From Flavobacteriales bacterium (GTDB lineage Bacteria > Bacteroidota > Bacteroidia > Flavobacteriales_D > Crocinitomicaceae), in assembly GCA_947500875.1 (NCBI GenBank), contig CANMUN010000005.1:1-64000 (forward strand): a DNA stretch of 64,000 nt, read 5' to 3'. Shown one piece after another: positions 36,346 through 44,325 of the stretch. Position 1 is the stretch's first letter; each line of letters opens with the position of its first letter. A program made the position numbers and the translations under genes. The notes beneath the pieces are model-generated. The model saw only the letters and a list, made by a program, of their open reading frames with translations. It searched no databases and was not told the DNA's origin.

Positions 36346-36375
36346 CAAAAATAGAGCGAAAGTTGAAAGTACAAA
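36346..36375 (-). promoter_or_regulatory. Promoter of the DUF1573 gene
   Basis: The minus strand has TATTTTTG at 36353-36346 (-7) and TTTG at 36375-36372 (-33), 18 bases apart. The upstream TTTG is itself the end of a second TATTTTTG copy (36379-36372), so two overlapping promoters are possible. Confidence 0.65.
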
Positions 36376-36403
36376 AATATTTAACACATCATTAACAGCC
36401 GTT

Positions 36404-36970
36404 CTAACGTGCTTGTTTTCGGTTTGCAAAATCCATCCACGATAAATGGAGGTATTTTAAGCGTTCTTTGACTTCTCGTTTTTTGGTGCTGGGATACTTT
36501 TCATCCTTTAACAGCAGCAGGTAATACCTCCGCACTGAGGCGGTGTCTCGGGGAGTAATGAACATGTCATAGGCTGAGGCCATGCTTTCTAACAGGAGCG
36601 TTCGATTGGCGTAATTGGGAAAATTACGAAGCAAGCTATCCCCATAAGCAACGCTTTTTTGCTGCGCATTTAAACCCGAATAAATCATGTGCAGTTTGAA
36701 CAAGCATTCCGCCGAGTATGCATCTTTTGGAAAAGATTGGCAATAGGCCTCTAAGCGATTAATTAACTCTATCTGGGTCAAATTGTAGGCAGCGGGAGAC
36801 GTTTTCGAAGGATCCAAAGTAGCAATCGAATCTTCCATTTGCAAAATCCTTTCCTTCATGGATTTTGGGCTATTCGCCGTCTCCGTCGAAACCATTTTAT
36901 CATCATTACTCGAGCAAGCTGTTAGCCACAAAGAGGCCAATAGCAACATCCTATTTACATTTTTTTTCAT
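36404..36970 (-). CDS. Hypothetical lipoprotein with TPR-like helices
   Basis: A 188-residue predicted lipoprotein, signal peptide with lipidated C19 (WLTACSS). The mature part is helical with tetratricopeptide-like pairs, for example LINRLEAYCQSFPKDAYSAE followed by LFKLHMIYSGLN and QKSVAYGDSLLRNFPNY, resembling the helical repeat unit of outer-membrane assembly or cell-division coordinator lipoproteins. No known family was recognised. Its ATG overlaps the def stop as ATGA, so it is translated from the def transcript. Confidence 0.7.
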   Translation of the reverse strand: MKKNVNRMLLLASLWLTACSSNDDKMVSTETANSPKSMKERILQMEDSIATLDPSKTSPAAYNLTQIELINRLEAYCQSFPKDAYSAECLFKLHMIYSGLNAQQKSVAYGDSLLRNFPNYANRTLLLESMASAYDMFITPRDTASVRRYYLLLLKDEKYPSTKKREVKERLKYLHLSWMDFANRKQAR

Positions 36971-37554
36971 CGCTTTAAAGGATAAAATTTCAATTTATAT
37001 TCGGTACTTACTTGACCTTCTGAAATGAGTTTTAAACGCTTTTGGATCAATTTCTTTTTTAACGGATTCAGCAAATCGGTAAACAAAATCCCTTCGATGT
37101 GGTCGTATTCGTGTTGTATGATCCGAGCTGCGTAACCGTTGAACGTTTCTTCTTGATGCTCCCATCGTTCATTGTAGTATGAAAGAACCACCGATTCTTT
37201 GCGGCTCACATTCTCCCGAATTTTAGGAATGGATAAACAGCCTTCTTGAAAGGACCAAGGCTCTCCAAACTCATCGATTATTTTGGGATTGATGAACACT
37301 TGTTTAAACGACTCAATGCCTTTCGCCCTGGGATCGGGTTCATCCCCTTCCTCATCCGCGAACGGTGCGCCATCTACAATAAAAAGTCGAAGGTTAAGGC
37401 CTATCTGAGGAGCAGCTAAACCTACCCCTTTTGCTTGGTACATCGTTTCATACATGTTTTGAATCAAACCGTCCAAATCCGGATAATCCCGTTCAACCTC
37501 CCGAGAAGGTTTCTTTAATGATGGATCGCCGTAAGCTATAATAGGTAAAATCAT
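36967..37554 (-). CDS. def: Peptide deformylase
   Basis: Def removes the formyl group from new N-terminal methionines, using a metal ion. The three signatures are GVGLAAPQIG, EGCLSIP (metal-binding cysteine) and HEYDHIEG (two metal-binding histidines and the catalytic glutamate). The length is 195 residues. The ATG at 37554 was chosen; the in-frame codon six bases upstream is a TTG. The gene has its own promoter although ruvX lies just 29 bases upstream. It is cotranscribed with the lipoprotein gene downstream. Confidence 0.96.
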   Translation of the reverse strand: MILPIIAYGDPSLKKPSREVERDYPDLDGLIQNMYETMYQAKGVGLAAPQIGLNLRLFIVDGAPFADEEGDEPDPRAKGIESFKQVFINPKIIDEFGEPWSFQEGCLSIPKIRENVSRKESVVLSYYNERWEHQEETFNGYAARIIQHEYDHIEGILFTDLLNPLKKKLIQKRLKLISEGQVSTEYKLKFYPLKR

Positions 37555-37567
37555 AATCAATTAACTA

Positions 37568-37575
37568 CAAAAGTA
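37568..37575 (-). promoter_or_regulatory. -7 promoter box for def
   Basis: The minus strand reads TACTTTTG, exact match, 13 bases before the ATG at 37554, in the short gap after ruvX. Confidence 0.6.
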
Positions 37576-37583
37576 AAGCAGTT

Positions 37584-38000
37584 CTACGAATTTTCTCGTT
37601 CGTTTAAATAATCTTGTAAAATTAAGGCCGCACTTACTTTATCAAGCAGCGCTTTGTCTTTATTCAGTTTTTTCTTTCCCACAAGATGAATGGCATTGGA
37701 CGCCCTCTTCGAACTGTAGCGTTCGTCTTGCAAATGCACTTGAACCTCCTTGAATTGCTTTTCCAACGCTTCTTTGAGTAAAACGACGTTTCCGGTAACA
37801 TGCGTTGCTTCTCCGTTCAGTGAAAGCGGATAACCTAGGACGAACAACTGAATTTTGTTTTTGCTGGAGTACTCGATCAACCAATGCATGAGTTTATCGC
37901 TACTTAAGGTACATAGCGGTGAGGCTATTCTCGCTTCTGAATCCGTAACGGCAATTCCCGTTCTCTTCAGCCCGAAATCAATTCCTATGATCACTCCCAT
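37584..38000 (-). CDS. ruvX: Holliday junction resolvase-like protein YqgF/RuvX
   Basis: A 138-residue RNase H-fold nuclease of the YqgF/RuvX family, linked to pre-16S rRNA processing and proposed to resolve Holliday junctions. The first catalytic aspartate is D8 in IIGIDFGLKRTGIAV. Then follow VLGYPLSLNGEATHVTGNV, LQDERYSSKRA with the catalytic Glu, and KALLDKVSAALILQDYL with the final aspartate. The ATG begins only five bases after a perfect -7 box. Confidence 0.93.
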   Translation of the reverse strand: MGVIIGIDFGLKRTGIAVTDSEARIASPLCTLSSDKLMHWLIEYSSKNKIQLFVLGYPLSLNGEATHVTGNVVLLKEALEKQFKEVQVHLQDERYSSKRASNAIHLVGKKKLNKDKALLDKVSAALILQDYLNERENS

Positions 38001-38005
38001 CTTTG

Positions 38006-38013
38006 CAAAAGTA
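38006..38013 (-). promoter_or_regulatory. -7 promoter box for ruvX
   Basis: The minus strand reads TACTTTTG, exact match. Only five bases separate it from the ATG at 38000, so the message is probably leaderless or nearly so. Confidence 0.6.
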
Positions 38014-38088
38014 ATTAAAGGTGGTTTCCATCAACCTATTCGATTTCCAATTGTTGTTATTTCTGGGTAGAATGGCATCGAAATTTTC

Positions 38089-38096
38089 TACTTTTG
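38089..38096 (+). promoter_or_regulatory. -7 promoter box for the lipoprotein/barrel/GLPGLI operon
   Basis: TACTTTTG matches TAnnTTTG exactly and lies 16 bases before the ATG at 38113. No good -33 element was seen. Confidence 0.6.
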
Positions 38097-38112
38097 CAGA
38101 CGAACTCATACC

Positions 38113-38922
38113 ATGAATAAACTTGCGCTCTTTATTTCTCTTCTGGTGGTCAGTTATGCGTGTTCACCTGCTGACCGTCAACGCTTGCGACTCGGAAGTC
38201 AAAACACCCCTGTTACCGATAAGGAAGAACAACTGTTCAACGGGCAATGGGAATACGATTCGCTCATCAATGTGATTGATACCACGAGTACCTTGGCGGA
38301 TTTTTACAGCTTAGAATACTCCGATACCCATCAAAATAACCGTTATGTAAAGGGGAAATTGAATTCCAAAAATGCCGTCGTAATGATGGAAATGGAGGAA
38401 ACCTATGCCAAAGGATTACAAATTAATACGCGCTACTATTATTCGGGAGATTTGCTCTTTTATGCCCAACAAACGGTAAAAGACTACCAAAAGAAGAAGA
38501 ACGGCTTCATGGAGGTCTATTCGTATTTTGGAAATAACCGAAAAGTCATTGTTTCGGCCTCGAGATTGGGAGAGGATGAAGAAGATTTGCTATCCAAAAC
38601 TCCCACAGTTTGTAAGAAGGTGTCCTTTGATCCACAAGAGGCTTTGGATTTGGTCAACCAGAAGGGTAAATATGAAACCCGATTTCAAGGAACCTTGGAA
38701 ACCGAAACCTTAAAATTCATCATTGTTGGTACTCAAGGAAACCCGACCATACAAAGTGCTATCGCCTATAACAAAGACTTTCCATTGGCAGTTCATATGG
38801 CCGCAAATGAAGCACAGTATTTAAACCGTTTGTTGAAAGTAGAATTTCAGAAAGTTACCGGTGAAAATGGATTTACGTATCAAGGTCTCACACGGTTAAA
38901 ACTGATTGATGAAAACGAATAA
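38113..38922 (+). CDS. Hypothetical lipoprotein, first gene of an overlapping three-gene operon
   Basis: A 269-residue predicted lipoprotein with signal peptide and lipidated C17 (VVSYACSPA). No family was recognised. The mature part is mixed alpha/beta with lengthy strands such as QINTRYYYSGDLLFYAQQTV and a central TRFQGTLETETLKFIIVGTQG. It overlaps the outer-membrane barrel gene by 14 bases and lies first after a clear promoter, so its product is probably made with the barrel protein and may sit on the periplasmic or outer face of the outer membrane as an accessory subunit. Confidence 0.75.
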   Translation: MNKLALFISLLVVSYACSPADRQRLRLGSQNTPVTDKEEQLFNGQWEYDSLINVIDTTSTLADFYSLEYSDTHQNNRYVKGKLNSKNAVVMMEMEETYAKGLQINTRYYYSGDLLFYAQQTVKDYQKKKNGFMEVYSYFGNNRKVIVSASRLGEDEEDLLSKTPTVCKKVSFDPQEALDLVNQKGKYETRFQGTLETETLKFIIVGTQGNPTIQSAIAYNKDFPLAVHMAANEAQYLNRLLKVEFQKVTGENGFTYQGLTRLKLIDENE

Positions 38923-41671
38923 ACTGCTCTTCACGCTGGCCTTTTTGGTAATAACGGGTTGTTTCACTTCCCTTCATGCTCAAGTCATGACCATTTCGGG
39001 GATCGTTAACGATTCTTCGGGGAACGTATTACTTCCGAAAGCAGTTGTTTCCCTTATTCGATTGAACGACTCAACCTTGGTTGATTTTCAACGAACAGGT
39101 GAAAAAGGCACCTTTTATTTTGACGTGGAATTGGATACCTTCATGGTGCTCATTGAACACCCTCAATTTGAACCAAAAACCTTGTATGTTTTCGGAAACC
39201 CTGCCGAGAAATCCGTTGAAATTCCTTTTATTCGAATGGGTGTGAAAGTTAAAAACCTTGCGGAAGTGGTGGTTCAAGGGAATAAAAACCGTGTTTACTA
39301 CAAAGGAGACACCCTCGTCTATGTTGCCGACAGTTTTAAGGTTGCAGAAAATGCAGTTGTTGAAGACCTCTTAAAAAAACTTCCAGGAATCAAAATCGAC
39401 GAAAACGGACAAATCACTTCGCAGGGAAGAGAGATTAGCCAAGTTTTGGTGGACGGGGATGAATTTTTCGGTTCGGATCCCACAATTGCCACCAAAAATT
39501 TAGGTGCGAAAGGCGTTGAATCGGTTCAGATTTATGAAAAGAAAGCCCAAGACAATACCTCGGGCATGGACGAGAAGATTCAAGTCATGGATTTGAAATT
39601 AAAAGCTGATGCAAAAAGAGGGTATTTCGGAAAAGCATCCTTTGCCACCGATGCGGGCTTGATTGGGAATCCCACCACTAATTTTCCTTTTTACGAGGGG
39701 GAATTATTGTTCAACCGTTTCGATAAGAAACAAAAATTTTCCGTGTTCTTTTTGAGTTCAAACACCCCTCGTTCGAATTTCAGGTTCGGTGACATGAACA
39801 AGTTTGGGTTGGAGAATGAAAGAGACCAAAGCGGGATGTCGATGTGGAATCAGAACGGGCAGCGCACCAATGCGGGAATTCCTCAAACCACGAAGGCTGG
39901 AATTTACTTCAACGATCGAATTAAAGATTGGGGGAAAATTGGATTTAATTACAGTTTCAATCAAAACCGCCTGAACGCAACGCAGAGCAGTTTATCGCAG
40001 TACTTTTTACAAGACACCTCGTATTACACCAAGGATTCAATTTCCAATATCAGCCTCAATACATCGCATAAAGTCAACTTAAATTTCCAAGCAAAACTTG
40101 ACTCATTAACCACCTTAGAAATTAAACCCTCCGTGAGTTTTGACGAGGGAATCACAGAGAATACTACCATCAATGCTTTCCAAACGGAAGCTATGGTGCC
40201 TACTTTTACTTCAGTCATAGATAACACCAACAATTCTAAAGGTTATACAGCGCGCCTGGAAAGTACGATTTACCGCATGTTCAGAAAACCTCGGCGAGAA
40301 TTAGAACTTAAATACATTTTCAACAAAGCCGATAATCAAACAGAAGGATCTCTTTTAACACAAAGTGTTTTTACCGGCTTTACCGATTCCATTGACCAGA
40401 AAAAACAAAACGATAACGGCAATCAATTGAATTATGCGATTGTAACGTACAAAGAACCCTTGTCGGCCAAATGGAAGTTGCAGTTGGAGTATTATCTGGA
40501 ATCGGGTAAATCCTACCAAACAAGGAATACTTTTTCACCAATGCTTGGAACCTATTCTCAACGGGTGGATTCTCTTTCGAATGCCTTCGAAAACAGCCGT
40601 TTCCAAAACCGGGGAACCTTGCTCATGGTCTATGAAACCAACAAACACACTTTTAACTTCGGTGTTGGATTTCGAAATATTCAATTGGACAACTACAACG
40701 TAATTGGTGATTCGAGCATTTTGCAAAGCATCAACAATGTACTTCCACGCATGAGTTATAACTATAAACCGGGCATGGGAACCCGTTTGAATTTTAATTA
40801 TTTCACCCGTTCCGACCAACCTTCTATCAATGATATTCAGCCAGTGCCCGACAATTCAAATCCCAATCGTTTGAAAATCGGTAACGCAGATTTGAAGCCC
40901 AATTACATTCATACACTGAACTTTCAATTTAACCGATGGGAAGCGCTTTCTGGAAGGTATATCTGGAGTGGATTAAATGCCACACTAACCGATAATGCTT
41001 TTGCAACGGATACCTATTTTGATGCCTTCGGTAGAACCATAGCAAAAACGGTCAACGTGGATGGTAATTTTTCAGCCAACGCCTATGCAGGTGCAGGTTT
41101 TCCGTTATTCAGCCGTAAGCTGGAAGTCATGCCGAATTTCAACGCGAACTATTCTAAATTCACCAATTATATCAATGGCCAAGAAAACATTACCTACAAT
41201 CCTTCCATCGGAGGGGGTCTGTCCTTGGAGTTAAAGTTTGATTCTTTGGAGGTATCTGTGACGCAGAATTATTTTTATTCAAGTCCTAAGAGCACGTTCA
41301 ATTCGCTCTCCAGCACTCCGTTCTCAACGCAAGAGTATTCGATGGATTTTAAATGGACTATGCCCTTTGGTTTCAAAATCATTGCCGATGGAAAATACAC
41401 CATCAATTCACAACGGGCTTCTGGGTTTAACCGCAATATTTTTGTAATCAATGCCGAAATTCAACGCGCATTTTTACCTACAGGCAATTTAATTCTCGCG
41501 GTGTACGGATACGATTTATTGAATCAAAACCTCAACTTGCAGCGACAAGTGAATGGAAACGTTGTAACGGATAATTACACCCGTCTCATTACGCGATATT
41601 TCTTGTTGAAATTAACGTATCGCTTTAATAAAAATAAAACCAAGGAAGATGATTTCGAAGGCTGGCATTAA
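38909..41671 (+). CDS. Outer-membrane beta-barrel protein with carboxypeptidase-regulatory-like and plug-like domains
   Basis: A 920-residue protein from the ATG at 38909 (the codon three bases earlier is TTG). The signal peptide ends at LHAQ. Residues about 28-105 form a carboxypeptidase-regulatory-like Ig domain (SGIVNDSSGNVLLPKAVVSL). Residues about 125-215 resemble a TonB-receptor plug (VEDLLKKLPGIKIDENGQI, VLVDGDEFFGSD, VESVQIYEKKAQD). The rest is an antiparallel beta barrel with many alternating aromatic strands. It belongs to the outer membrane beta-barrel family often placed beside GLPGLI genes. Cargo unknown. It overlaps both neighbours. Confidence 0.88.
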   Translation: MKTNKLLFTLAFLVITGCFTSLHAQVMTISGIVNDSSGNVLLPKAVVSLIRLNDSTLVDFQRTGEKGTFYFDVELDTFMVLIEHPQFEPKTLYVFGNPAEKSVEIPFIRMGVKVKNLAEVVVQGNKNRVYYKGDTLVYVADSFKVAENAVVEDLLKKLPGIKIDENGQITSQGREISQVLVDGDEFFGSDPTIATKNLGAKGVESVQIYEKKAQDNTSGMDEKIQVMDLKLKADAKRGYFGKASFATDAGLIGNPTTNFPFYEGELLFNRFDKKQKFSVFFLSSNTPRSNFRFGDMNKFGLENERDQSGMSMWNQNGQRTNAGIPQTTKAGIYFNDRIKDWGKIGFNYSFNQNRLNATQSSLSQYFLQDTSYYTKDSISNISLNTSHKVNLNFQAKLDSLTTLEIKPSVSFDEGITENTTINAFQTEAMVPTFTSVIDNTNNSKGYTARLESTIYRMFRKPRRELELKYIFNKADNQTEGSLLTQSVFTGFTDSIDQKKQNDNGNQLNYAIVTYKEPLSAKWKLQLEYYLESGKSYQTRNTFSPMLGTYSQRVDSLSNAFENSRFQNRGTLLMVYETNKHTFNFGVGFRNIQLDNYNVIGDSSILQSINNVLPRMSYNYKPGMGTRLNFNYFTRSDQPSINDIQPVPDNSNPNRLKIGNADLKPNYIHTLNFQFNRWEALSGRYIWSGLNATLTDNAFATDTYFDAFGRTIAKTVNVDGNFSANAYAGAGFPLFSRKLEVMPNFNANYSKFTNYINGQENITYNPSIGGGLSLELKFDSLEVSVTQNYFYSSPKSTFNSLSSTPFSTQEYSMDFKWTMPFGFKIIADGKYTINSQRASGFNRNIFVINAEIQRAFLPTGNLILAVYGYDLLNQNLNLQRQVNGNVVTDNYTRLITRYFLLKLTYRFNKNKTKEDDFEGWH

Positions 41672-42386
41672 ACTCTTGTTTCTCTTGGTATTCTTAAGTG
41701 TAGAATTTGCCGCTCAGTGCCAGTTTTATTCAGCTGGAACAGTTTACTACACGCGAAGAACCAATTTGCAGAAACGTTTTACCGATCAACGCATGAAGCG
41801 TTTTGTAAACGAGGACAACAAGATAAAAAACGATCGATTTTCTTTGACCTTTAATGACACGGTTTCGGTATTCAAGTACATCGCTCCGAACGTTCAAGAC
41901 GAAATGGCTTGGCTTACTTCTAAAAATGAATATTACCAATATTTAGGGTCACAAAAACAATTGACCATATTCCAATTTTTTGGCACCTCGGTTTTTGTAA
42001 AAGATTCTTTACCGGAGCGGAAGTGGAAAATAACCGACAGCAAGCGAACCATTTGTGGATTTCAATGCCGAAAAGCCGTTTACCAAAAAAACGATTCTAC
42101 GCGCATTTATGCTTGGTATGCTCCGAACATTGTTCCATCCATTGGACCTGAAGGGTTTTGCGGTTTACCCGGCGCCATTTTAGGCATTGCCACCGAAGAT
42201 GGAGGGATTATCTATTTTGCCGATAAGGTCGACTTCAGCGAAGCTCCGACGCAAGAAAAGTTGTTGGCTGAAATCGGAAAAAACAAAGTGTTCAACCTCA
42301 AGGAACTTCGCGAAAAACTGGAAAAAGATTACGGCAATACCCCTTGGGGAAAACGGATGTTCGACGAAATGTTCCGTTGGCTTTAG
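41649..42386 (+). CDS. GLPGLI-family protein
   Basis: A 245-residue exported protein with signal peptide ending near AAQC. The family motif occurs as GPEGFCGLPGAILGI (about residues 165-180), a variant of GLPGLI. Two cysteines in TICGFQCRKAVY precede it. Strands such as TVYYTRRTNLQKRF open the mature chain. GLPGLI proteins commonly accompany TonB-type receptors in Bacteroidota; their role is unknown. It overlaps the barrel gene by 23 bases, the last gene of the trio. Confidence 0.87.
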   Translation: MISKAGIKLLFLLVFLSVEFAAQCQFYSAGTVYYTRRTNLQKRFTDQRMKRFVNEDNKIKNDRFSLTFNDTVSVFKYIAPNVQDEMAWLTSKNEYYQYLGSQKQLTIFQFFGTSVFVKDSLPERKWKITDSKRTICGFQCRKAVYQKNDSTRIYAWYAPNIVPSIGPEGFCGLPGAILGIATEDGGIIYFADKVDFSEAPTQEKLLAEIGKNKVFNLKELREKLEKDYGNTPWGKRMFDEMFRWL

Positions 42387-42417
42387 TTGGCTATGCCAAC
42401 CTACTTCCCTATCTTTG
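42387..42417 (+). promoter_or_regulatory. Promoter of rfbA
   Basis: TTG at 42387-42389 and TATCTTTG at 42410-42417, 20 bases apart, match the Bacteroidota pattern. The rfbA ATG follows 19 bases later. Confidence 0.6.
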
Positions 42418-42436
42418 AGGAACAAAGACATTGCCC

Positions 42437-43303
42437 ATGAAAGGAATAATCTTAGCTGGAGGTTCAGGTACCAGGTTGCATCCATTAACGCTGGCCGTAT
42501 CGAAGCAATTGATGCCGGTATACGACAAACCCATGATTTATTACCCTCTTGGGACTTTAATGAGTGCTGGGATACGTGAGATTTTAATCATTTCAACCCC
42601 CCATGACTTACCGCATTTTGAAAAATTATTAGGCGACGGTTCACGCCTTGGATGCCGTTTTGAATATGCCGTACAAGAAGTACCCAACGGTTTAGCGCAG
42701 GCTTTTGTAATTGGTGACAACTTTATTGGAAAGGACAAGGTAGCGCTCATCCTCGGGGATAATATCTTTTATGGCAATGGCTTGGATGATTTGTTATCCA
42801 ACTACATAAATCCAAAAGGAGGGGTTGTTTTTGCCTACCACGTGAGCGATCCGGAACGATATGGCGTGGTTGAATTCGACGAGGAAAACAGAGCTGTTTC
42901 GATCGAAGAAAAACCCAAAAACCCGAAATCCAATTATGCTGTACCGGGTTTGTATTTTTACGATAACACGGTCGTGGAGATTGCTAAAAATCTTAAGCCA
43001 TCCGATCGTGGGGAATATGAAATCACGGATGTGAATGCTGCTTACTTGAAACAAGGAAAATTGAAGGTAGCGATTTTGGACCGAGGGACGGCATGGCTGG
43101 ACACTGGAACCTTCAGTTCATTAATGCAGGCAGGACAATTCGTACAAGTTATTGAGGAACGTCAAGGATTAAAAATTGGGTGTATTGAAGAAATTGCCTA
43201 CCGCAAGGGATTTATCGACAAAAAACAACTCAAACTTATCGCAGAGCCCTTGGTGAAAAGTGGATATGGGGCTTATTTACTCCAATTAATTAAACGAAAA
43301 TGA
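42437..43303 (+). CDS. rfbA: Glucose-1-phosphate thymidylyltransferase
   Basis: RfbA joins glucose-1-phosphate and dTTP to make dTDP-glucose, the first step toward dTDP-rhamnose and other deoxysugars of surface glycans. The signatures are [23 protein letters not shown] split as the nucleotide-binding start, then [28 protein letters not shown] and [13 protein letters not shown]. The 288-residue length is typical. rfbB, rfbC and rfbD are not in the window, an unusual isolated position. It overlaps the prenyl synthase gene as ATGA. Confidence 0.95.
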   Translation: MKGIILAGGSGTRLHPLTLAVSKQLMPVYDKPMIYYPLGTLMSAGIREILIISTPHDLPHFEKLLGDGSRLGCRFEYAVQEVPNGLAQAFVIGDNFIGKDKVALILGDNIFYGNGLDDLLSNYINPKGGVVFAYHVSDPERYGVVEFDEENRAVSIEEKPKNPKSNYAVPGLYFYDNTVVEIAKNLKPSDRGEYEITDVNAAYLKQGKLKVAILDRGTAWLDTGTFSSLMQAGQFVQVIEERQGLKIGCIEEIAYRKGFIDKKQLKLIAEPLVKSGYGAYLLQLIKRK

Positions 43304-44262
43304 CCTTGTACGAAAGCCGATTAACGGCCATAGAAAACTATTTAGCAACGACGGAATACCCCAAGGAACCCTCCAACCTTTACGACCCCATCCGTTATTT
43401 TATGGCCTTGGGGGGGAAAAGGATTCGGCCCCTATTCACGGTATTAAGTGCAGAATTATTTGGAGGAACCTTGGACAATAGCCTTCCCGCAGCAGCAGCC
43501 TTAGAAATGTTCCACAATTTCACGCTAATCCACGACGATATCATGGACGGCGCACCCAAGCGAAGGAATTTACCTACCGTGCATGAAAAATGGAACTCTA
43601 ACATCGCTATTCTTTCCGGGGACGCCTTGATGATACATGCATTCCAAGAATTGTCGAACTATGAGGCTAATACCTTTAAAGCGCTCAGTTCCCTGCTGCA
43701 TAAAACGTCCATCGAAGTATGCATAGGACAGCAAATGGACTTGGATTTTGAATCGATGGAGGTGGTGAGCGAGGCTCAATACCTTGAAATGATTCGCTTA
43801 AAAACTTCTGTATTGCTTGGCTGTGCTTGCGCATTTGGCGGGATCCTTGAAAAGACCAGTACATCCAATATTGATCATCTTTATCGGTTTGGCGAACAAC
43901 TCGGAATTGCCTTTCAAATTCAAGACGACATCCTGGATGCTTTTGGTAGCGAAACCAAGGTTGGCAAACAAATCGGCGGAGATATTTTAAGCGATAAAAA
44001 GACCCTCTTGTATACCACGTTTCAGCATCGCGCTAGTTCCGTTGAAAAAGCACGACACCAACAACTTAGCAAAACCTCTCCCGAAGAAAAAATACAAGGT
44101 ATCAAGCAACTTTATTTAGATTGCGAGGTGCTCGACTATTGCAAAGCGGTTCAGGAAAATCACTGGCAAAAGTGTCAGGAAAATTTAAGCGATTTGGAAA
44201 CCAATGAGCCTAAAGATTTATTAAAAGAACTACTGAATTTTATAAATCATCGTAATTATTAG
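43300..44262 (+). CDS. Trans-isoprenyl diphosphate synthase (polyprenyl synthetase family)
   Basis: A 320-residue enzyme condensing isopentenyl diphosphate with an allylic diphosphate. The first aspartate-rich motif is [10 protein letters not shown] (about 75-84) and the second [12 protein letters not shown] (about 205-216); GGKRIRPLF near the start binds diphosphate. The residues before the first motif ([14 protein letters not shown]) suggest a short-chain product such as farnesyl or geranylgeranyl diphosphate, but the chain length cannot be decided by eye. It overlaps rfbA by four bases; the link between a nucleotide sugar and a prenyl enzyme may be fortuitous. Confidence 0.92.
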   Translation: MTLYESRLTAIENYLATTEYPKEPSNLYDPIRYFMALGGKRIRPLFTVLSAELFGGTLDNSLPAAAALEMFHNFTLIHDDIMDGAPKRRNLPTVHEKWNSNIAILSGDALMIHAFQELSNYEANTFKALSSLLHKTSIEVCIGQQMDLDFESMEVVSEAQYLEMIRLKTSVLLGCACAFGGILEKTSTSNIDHLYRFGEQLGIAFQIQDDILDAFGSETKVGKQIGGDILSDKKTLLYTTFQHRASSVEKARHQQLSKTSPEEKIQGIKQLYLDCEVLDYCKAVQENHWQKCQENLSDLETNEPKDLLKELLNFINHRNY

Positions 44263-44290
44263 AAGAAGCCGATAATTGAGAAAATTTCTC

Positions 44291-44298
44291 TATTTTTG
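44291..44298 (+). promoter_or_regulatory. -7 promoter box for the third type IX cargo gene
   Basis: TATTTTTG, exact TAnnTTTG match, 27 bases before the ATG at 44326. It excludes the in-frame start at 44296. Confidence 0.6.
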
Positions 44299-44325
44299 GT
44301 AACATTAACACTAAATTATTTTATC

